In this document: piece after piece, positions 59,565 to 64,000 of the stretch
How positions within the stretch are numbered: position 1 is the first letter of the stretch
Layout of the letters: each line of letters begins with the position of its first letter
Source: Flavobacterium sp. 5
Lineage (GTDB): Bacteria > Bacteroidota > Bacteroidia > Flavobacteriales > Flavobacteriaceae
Assembly (NCBI RefSeq): GCF_002813295.1
Contig: NZ_PHUE01000001.1
Coordinates: 682,001 to 746,000 of the forward strand
Direction: 5' to 3'
Length of the DNA stretch: 64,000 bases
Position numbers and translations under genes: made by a program
The notes under the pieces: model-generated
The model's input: only the letters and a program-made list of their open reading frames with translations
The model's database searches: none
What the model was told of the DNA's origin: nothing

Positions 59565-60254
59565 ATGAAGCCAATTCTTTTCAACTTATTTTTAAAAACA
59601 GCCGAAAGGATGTCTGCTTTAAATAATAAGGAAATAGTACAAAAAATAACCAATAATTTGGATTTAGCTTTTTTTAATCAAAAAGAGCTTTCTGGAAACG
59701 TTTGTTTTGCAAACGACAATGATGTACGTCCAGAATTCAAAGAAATCTTCAGTCAAATTGATTTGCTCAATTACATCTATGCTATTTTATTTTTGTCAAA
59801 ATACAGAGAAAATCACCAAGAGTTTTTAAAGTCCAATTTCTCATATATTCCAATTCCAAATGATAAAATTAAATTTTGGAAATTAATAAAACTCGGTAAT
59901 GAATTACGTGAAAATCATTTATTTAAAAATAATATTACCGAGCACTACAATATACAGTATCCTATACATGGTGATAATATAGTTGAAAACACCCTTTTTA
60001 AAAATTCATTTTCTTTGAAGGATAGTCATAAAAATATCGGTAAAATTTACATTAACAAAAACCAATATTTCGATAATGTCCCTGAAGTTGCTTGGAATTT
60101 TTATATTGGAATTGATCAACCTGCACAAAAATGGCTTAAAGAACGTGAGTACAATAAACTTAATCAAGAAGATATTTTATATTACCAAAAAATGATTCTT
60201 ATTTTACTCGAAACGATTCGGATAGTGAAAGAAATTGATATAATAGAATTTTAG
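59565..60254 (+). CDS. Lone C-terminal domain of a type ISP restriction-modification enzyme
   Basis: From the ATG at 59565 the protein has 229 residues. I avoid a TTG at 59547 because it only adds LYISI. It matches the end of type ISP enzymes (LlaGI/LlaBIII-like single-chain restriction-modification proteins): IDLLNYIYAILFLSKYREN, FWKLIKLGNELRENHLF, YNIQYPIHGDNIVEN and YFDNVPEVAWNFYIGIDQPA, then QKWLKERE and YYQKMILILLETIRIVKEID. The nuclease, helicase and methyltransferase parts, over 1000 residues in full enzymes, are absent from the window. It may be a leftover of a lost system or an independent DNA-recognition or anti-restriction protein. It follows the candidate ncRNA. Confidence 0.78.
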   Translation: MKPILFNLFLKTAERMSALNNKEIVQKITNNLDLAFFNQKELSGNVCFANDNDVRPEFKEIFSQIDLLNYIYAILFLSKYRENHQEFLKSNFSYIPIPNDKIKFWKLIKLGNELRENHLFKNNITEHYNIQYPIHGDNIVENTLFKNSFSLKDSHKNIGKIYINKNQYFDNVPEVAWNFYIGIDQPAQKWLKEREYNKLNQEDILYYQKMILILLETIRIVKEIDIIEF

Positions 60255-60318
60255 TCTTAGATTTGGTCTTTACAAAACATAATTTCCATAGAAAGATATA
60301 ATTGACAAAAACATAACT

Positions 60319-61269
60319 ATGATAGAAATTTTATTAAAAAACAAAAAATTTCACAAAGTCCAAAGTGTTGATGAACTTTCACCATCTAATTTAGATTTTC
60401 ATGTTTTGCAATTTCTTGATTATAGCGATTCAGAAATAAATTGGCTGGAGAAAAATTATGGCCTTGATTTTTCTATCATGAAACATTTTGAAGACATTGA
60501 AATTAGTTCTCACTTTTTAGAAAATGAAAATCAAGCAGCTTTCCATTTTTCATTTCCCTTTTATGAAGAAAAAAAAATAACTGAAGAACCAATATTCATT
60601 ATAATTTCAAAATCGGGTTTGTTTTTATTTTCTAGTTCCAAACTCGATAACTTTTTGAATAAAATGTATTTAAACAAATTTAAATTTTTAAGAGAATTAG
60701 AAGAGTCAAAAGACATTTTAGAATTTCAGTTCAGTTTTATATCAGATTATTTTGCTGATATTACAGAAAATCTGGCACGGAAAATAAAAATACTTGCCAA
60801 TACAATTTTAATCGAAAAACAATTTTCCAATAATGAAATGGACAGTATTACTGATTATAATTTTAGTAATATGTTAGTAAAAGAGTTACTCATAGAAACT
60901 ACAAGAGTTTTCAGATTGTATATTAAAAGTAATTGGGCTCAAAAAATGGGCTTAAAAGAAAATATTAAAGCTGACTTAAACGATCTTACAGTTGTATCCG
61001 ACTATATTCAATTTAATTTTGATCGTTTGGATGATTTGAAAGAGAATATTTCCAGCAAAATTGACTTGGAGCAAAATCATATTTTTAAAATGCTTACGGT
61101 TGTAACCGTATGTATTTCACTACCAACATTTATAGCGGGCGTGTACGGAATGAATTTTGAAATAATGCCGGAACTCAAAACTTCTTATGGATATCCGATA
61201 GCATTAATTGCCATGTTATGTTCAGCAATTCTTCCATTTATTTATTTCAAAAGAAAAAAGTGGCTGTAA
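60319..61269 (+). CDS. corA: CorA-family magnesium transporter
   Basis: The 316-residue protein fits CorA: a large N-terminal cytoplasmic domain (1-250), a long stalk helix with LTVVSDYIQFNFDRLDDLKE, and two membrane helices at the C-terminus (about 262-282 and 290-308). The pore motif GMN is present in FIAGVYGMNFEIMP. It is homopentameric in known cases and lets Mg2+ (or Co2+/Ni2+) into the cell. It starts 64 bases after the type ISP-like gene and ends at a strong bidirectional terminator. Confidence 0.93.
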   Translation: MIEILLKNKKFHKVQSVDELSPSNLDFHVLQFLDYSDSEINWLEKNYGLDFSIMKHFEDIEISSHFLENENQAAFHFSFPFYEEKKITEEPIFIIISKSGLFLFSSSKLDNFLNKMYLNKFKFLRELEESKDILEFQFSFISDYFADITENLARKIKILANTILIEKQFSNNEMDSITDYNFSNMLVKELLIETTRVFRLYIKSNWAQKMGLKENIKADLNDLTVVSDYIQFNFDRLDDLKENISSKIDLEQNHIFKMLTVVTVCISLPTFIAGVYGMNFEIMPELKTSYGYPIALIAMLCSAILPFIYFKRKKWL

Positions 61270-61298
61270 TTAATTGTCTCTGACTATTATCTCAATAC

Positions 61299-61340
61299 AA
61301 AACAACCCTTTCAGAATTTGAAATCTGAAAGGGTTGTTTT
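61299..61340. terminator. Bidirectional terminator between corA and the glutamate-synthase-like gene
   Basis: AAAACAACCCTTTCAGA (61299-61315) and TCTGAAAGGGTTGTTTT (61324-61340), perfect 17-bp arms with an 8-base loop. Confidence 0.9.
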
Positions 61341-61364
61341 GGAAAATATCGTATTGTTTGATTT

Positions 61365-62873
61365 TTAATGTTTAGTTACATTCGTCAAATTATCTGGAAA
61401 ATACGCATCTGACAAATGCCCAAATTCATCTCCCCGCATGAAGATATTAATATCCACTTCTCCAAAACTATTTTTTCCAGCTGCAGCCAAAAGTTCGTTT
61501 GCAGCGTGTAAAGTATTTTTATGAAAATGATAGACTCTTTCGGATTTATCGGTTACAACCAATCCTTTCATTAACATTTTATTTTGGGTAGCAACCCCAG
61601 TTGGACATTCGTTCGTGTTACAACGCAAGGCCTGAATACAACCCAAGGAAAACATAAAACCACGAGCCGAATTACACATATCTGCACCCAAAGCAATAGC
61701 ACGTAAAATAGAATACCCTGAAATGATTTTTCCACTGCAAATCACTCTAATTTTATCTCTAATTCCTAAACGAACTAATGTTTTATTTACAAAAATAAGT
61801 GCCGGTTCAAAAGGCATTCCAACACCATCTGCAAATTCAAGCGGTGCAGCTCCAGTTCCTCCTTCAGCTCCATCGACAGTAATAAAATCAGGATAACAAT
61901 TAAGATGAATCATTTCATTGCAAAGATCTTCAAATTCAGAAGTTTCACCAATACATAGTTTAAAACCTATTGGTTTTCCATTTGATAATTCACGCAAATG
62001 GGCAATAAATTCAACTAACTCCTTAGAATTTTGGAAAGCATTATGACTTGGCGGTGAAAGAATTGTAGTATGTGGTTCTACTCCTCTAATTTTTGCAATT
62101 TGTTCGGTATTTTTTTGGGCAGGAAGAACTCCACCGTGACCAGGTTTTGCTCCTTGCGATAGTTTGATCTCAATCATTTTTACAGCAGGAAGATTTGCTT
62201 TTTCTGTAAATTTATCAGCATCAAAATTGCCTTCTGAAGTTCTGCAACCAAAATAACCAGTTCCAATTTGCCAAGTTATATCCCCACCACTCTGATGAAA
62301 TTGAGTCAAACCTCCTTCGCCTGTATTATGATAAAAATTACCTTTTTGAGCTCCTTTATTGAGTGCTACAATCGCATTTTCGCTCAAAGATCCAAAACTC
62401 ATCGCTGAAATATTCAGTAAAGAAGCTGAATATGGCTGCTTACAATCTGGGCCTCCAACGAGAATACGAGGCAATTCATGATTGACAGATGCAGGAAACA
62501 TAGAATGTTTGATTCCTTCATAACTCGATTGGTTTAATACCAGTTGCGTTCCAAATGGAGAAGTTGCATCAATATTTTTGGCTCTTTGGTATATTAGAGA
62601 GCGTTGATTTCTTGAAAATGGCTTTCCATCAGTGGTGCGTTCGATGAAGTATTGCTGAATTTCTGGAGCAATCATTTCAAACAAATAACGGAAATACCCC
62701 AAAACAGGAAAGTTTCTTAAAATAGCATGCTTCTGTTGAATGGTATTGCAATAGCCTACAATTAGCAGAATTACCATTATTGCAGAAAAGACAAATCCTG
62801 TTCTCAAAAAATAATTAAACAACAGTGAAATAATCAATAGTGTTATGCCAATTGTGAATAATTGTTTTCTCAT
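61365..62873 (-). CDS. FMN-binding glutamate-synthase-like protein
   Basis: The 502-residue protein has two N-terminal membrane helices (about 7-40) and then the FMN/glutamate-synthase domain: SAMSFGSLSENAIVALNKGA, TGEGGLTQFHQSGGDITWQI, HGGVLPAQKN, and DFITVDGAEGGTGAAPLEFA. A 3Fe-4S motif C-x5-C-x4-C is present in GCIQALRCNTNECPTG. It lacks the amidotransferase and C-terminal beta-helix parts of true GltB, so it belongs to the stand-alone FMN-binding group whose electron partner and substrate are not settled. The membrane anchor is part of this group. It lies 50 bases after the NYN gene. Confidence 0.9.
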   Translation of the reverse strand: MRKQLFTIGITLLIISLLFNYFLRTGFVFSAIMVILLIVGYCNTIQQKHAILRNFPVLGYFRYLFEMIAPEIQQYFIERTTDGKPFSRNQRSLIYQRAKNIDATSPFGTQLVLNQSSYEGIKHSMFPASVNHELPRILVGGPDCKQPYSASLLNISAMSFGSLSENAIVALNKGAQKGNFYHNTGEGGLTQFHQSGGDITWQIGTGYFGCRTSEGNFDADKFTEKANLPAVKMIEIKLSQGAKPGHGGVLPAQKNTEQIAKIRGVEPHTTILSPPSHNAFQNSKELVEFIAHLRELSNGKPIGFKLCIGETSEFEDLCNEMIHLNCYPDFITVDGAEGGTGAAPLEFADGVGMPFEPALIFVNKTLVRLGIRDKIRVICSGKIISGYSILRAIALGADMCNSARGFMFSLGCIQALRCNTNECPTGVATQNKMLMKGLVVTDKSERVYHFHKNTLHAANELLAAAGKNSFGEVDINIFMRGDEFGHLSDAYFPDNLTNVTKH

Positions 62874-62923
62874 TATTGAAACGATTTAAAGGTTAGAAAT
62901 GAATTGTATTTTTATCGAAAAGA

Positions 62924-63727
62924 TTAGGTATAACGCAATCTTACAAAAACATGTTTGATTCCTTTTTTGTCTGATTCTCTTTCGTCTATTTCTAAAATTT
63001 CTGTTAGAGATTTGAGCATAGGTGTTAGTTTTGAAAAGCCATAATTTCTAGGATCAAATTCAGGTTTTTTCTTTACAATTAAATTACCAACATCACCAAG
63101 GAAAGCCCATCCATCATCATCTCCAATTGCATCAAGTGTATCTTCTATGAGTTCGATCGTTTGAGCATCAATTTTGTTTGGAGCGTCTTTTTCGGCAGCT
63201 TTTTTAGATTCTGCAATAGCAGTGGTAACTGGTTTTGGTAATTTACTTTGAGCGTTGGTTGTTTTTCGGGTCTTTTTGATTGCCCCATCCAATACTTCTA
63301 TGAAAATAAATCTATCGCAGGCACTAATAAAAGGTTTTGGTGTTTTTTGTTCTCCAATTCCAATGACTTTCATTCCCGATTCGCGAAGTCGTATAGCTAA
63401 TCTTGTAAAATCACTATCGCTGGAAACGATACAAAAACCGTCCAATTTTCCAGAATACAATAAATCCATGGCATCAATAATCAAAGCTGAATCGGAAGAA
63501 TTTTTCCCAACGGTATAACTGTATTGTTGGATAGGTGTGATTGCATGTTCGAGTAAGACTGCTTTCCAACCGTTTGCATTTGGCTTAGTCCAATCGGCGT
63601 AAATACGTTTGGTGGTTGGTGTTCCAAATTTTGCGATTTCTTCCATCATACCTTTTACATTGCTGTAAGGTACGTTGTCTGCATCAATAAGTACAGCGAG
63701 TTTTAATTCTTTGGAGGTTTGTGACAT
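62924..63727 (-). CDS. NYN-domain ribonuclease-like protein with LOTUS/OST-HTH domain
   Basis: The 267-residue protein has an N-terminal NYN (PIN-like) domain (about 8-150) with the acidic residues expected for a metal nuclease: AVLIDADNVPY, SDSALIIDAMDLLY and IVSSDSDFTRLAIRL. A Lys/Ala linker (150-185) is followed by a C-terminal OST-HTH/LOTUS domain (about 190-265: LIEDTLDAIGDDDGWAFLGD and YGFSKLTPMLKSLTEILEID), which binds RNA in eukaryotes. The combination suggests an RNA-cleaving enzyme directed by the LOTUS part, as in MARF1-like proteins. The target is unknown. It precedes the glutamate-synthase-like gene. Confidence 0.9.
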   Translation of the reverse strand: MSQTSKELKLAVLIDADNVPYSNVKGMMEEIAKFGTPTTKRIYADWTKPNANGWKAVLLEHAITPIQQYSYTVGKNSSDSALIIDAMDLLYSGKLDGFCIVSSDSDFTRLAIRLRESGMKVIGIGEQKTPKPFISACDRFIFIEVLDGAIKKTRKTTNAQSKLPKPVTTAIAESKKAAEKDAPNKIDAQTIELIEDTLDAIGDDDGWAFLGDVGNLIVKKKPEFDPRNYGFSKLTPMLKSLTEILEIDERESDKKGIKHVFVRLRYT

Positions 63728-63754
63728 GAAATTTGCGAATGAAATGTTTTTCCC

Positions 63755-63762
63755 AAAGATAC
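63755..63762 (-). promoter_or_regulatory. -7 element for the NYN gene
   Basis: CAAAGATA on the plus strand is TATCTTTG on the minus strand, 27 bases upstream of the start at 63727; TTTTG at 63780-63784 could be the -33. Confidence 0.5.
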
Positions 63763-63932
63763 AGGATTATTCTCAATGCAAAAAGTTATTATTATGCTAA
63801 GACACTCATAGAAATCCATACTCTTTCAAAGAAAATATGATCTTAAAAAACGATTAAAAGTTGTAATTAAAAGGTTATTTTTTCAAAATTATTATTAAAC
63901 TTCCGAAATTTTTGCCTTGATTATTATAAAAT

Positions 63933-63970
63933 AAAAACCTTGTCCAATTATTTATTTGAAAAAGGTTTTT
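63933..63970. terminator. Terminator-like stem near the window end
   Basis: AAAAACCTT (63933-63941) and AAGGTTTTT (63962-63970) with a 20-base loop. It probably belongs to a gene beyond the right edge; bases 63763-64000 hold no supported gene. Confidence 0.5.
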
Positions 63971-64000
63971 AGTTATAAATGAAGTGTCAAAAAAATTTAT

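Noticed and set aside
1..64000. CRISPR array, rRNA, tRNA, prophage or insertion sequence
   Set aside because: No direct-repeat array with spacers, no rRNA or tRNA signatures, no transposase or integrase gene was seen.

Overview
The window looks like the chromosome of a flavobacterium (Bacteroidota, probably Flavobacterium or a close relative). It is AT-rich, has many matches to the Bacteroidota -7 promoter element TAnnTTTG, and carries SusC/SusD proteins, flavobacterial families (DUF4834, DUF3276/PUR, a long NusB, a BatA-like protein) and lipoproteins with acidic residues after the lipobox cysteine. I see no rRNA, tRNA, CRISPR array, prophage or intact insertion sequence.

Region by region. 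1-8.4 kb: a BatA-like membrane protein (cut by the window edge), a dihydroorotase homologue that has lost its HxH motif, a small membrane protein, an esterase, a metallo-hydrolase pair, a large conserved protein of unknown function, Bcp peroxiredoxin, an endonuclease III without Fe-S cysteines, a 47-residue ORF and an ECF-type sigma factor. 8.8-25.9 kb: a beta-1,3-glucan (laminarin-type) utilisation locus, all on the minus strand. 26-40.7 kb: uvrA, an MscS channel, a flippase/glycosyltransferase/YfhO operon, DUF4834 and a DEAD-box helicase. 40.7-50 kb: a GC-richer structured repeat element, an SDR, TrmH, a sirtuin without zinc cysteines, a Kir-type K+ channel, a flotillin-like protein, PepT and two low-complexity Lys/Ala-rich proteins. 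50-64 kb: yajC/DUF1573/nusB, a leucine-dehydrogenase-type enzyme, an ABC exporter, a PUR protein, RdgB, YhcH, a candidate structured ncRNA, a lone type ISP restriction-modification C-terminal domain, CorA, a glutamate-synthase-like protein and a NYN-LOTUS protein.

The glucan locus is the most interesting part. Read on the minus strand it looks like two modules of the same plan: regulator, shared activator-box promoter, then exported binding proteins and glycosidases. Module 2 has an intact membrane-anchored SusR-like regulator (23133-25934), a promoter near 22.9 kb, a decayed first gene, a surface lipoprotein, GH16, GH128-CBM6 and the remains of a GH3 gene. Module 1 keeps only the last part of a regulator (about 17.14-17.34 kb), followed by SusC, SusD, a decayed gene, GH3 and GH16. 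The two promoters share a 21-bp box with the same spacing to the -33 and -7 elements, so the single intact regulator probably drives both operons. Hairpins between cistrons suggest tuning of expression by mRNA processing or attenuation. My inference is a duplicated or rearranged laminarin locus that is losing redundant genes.
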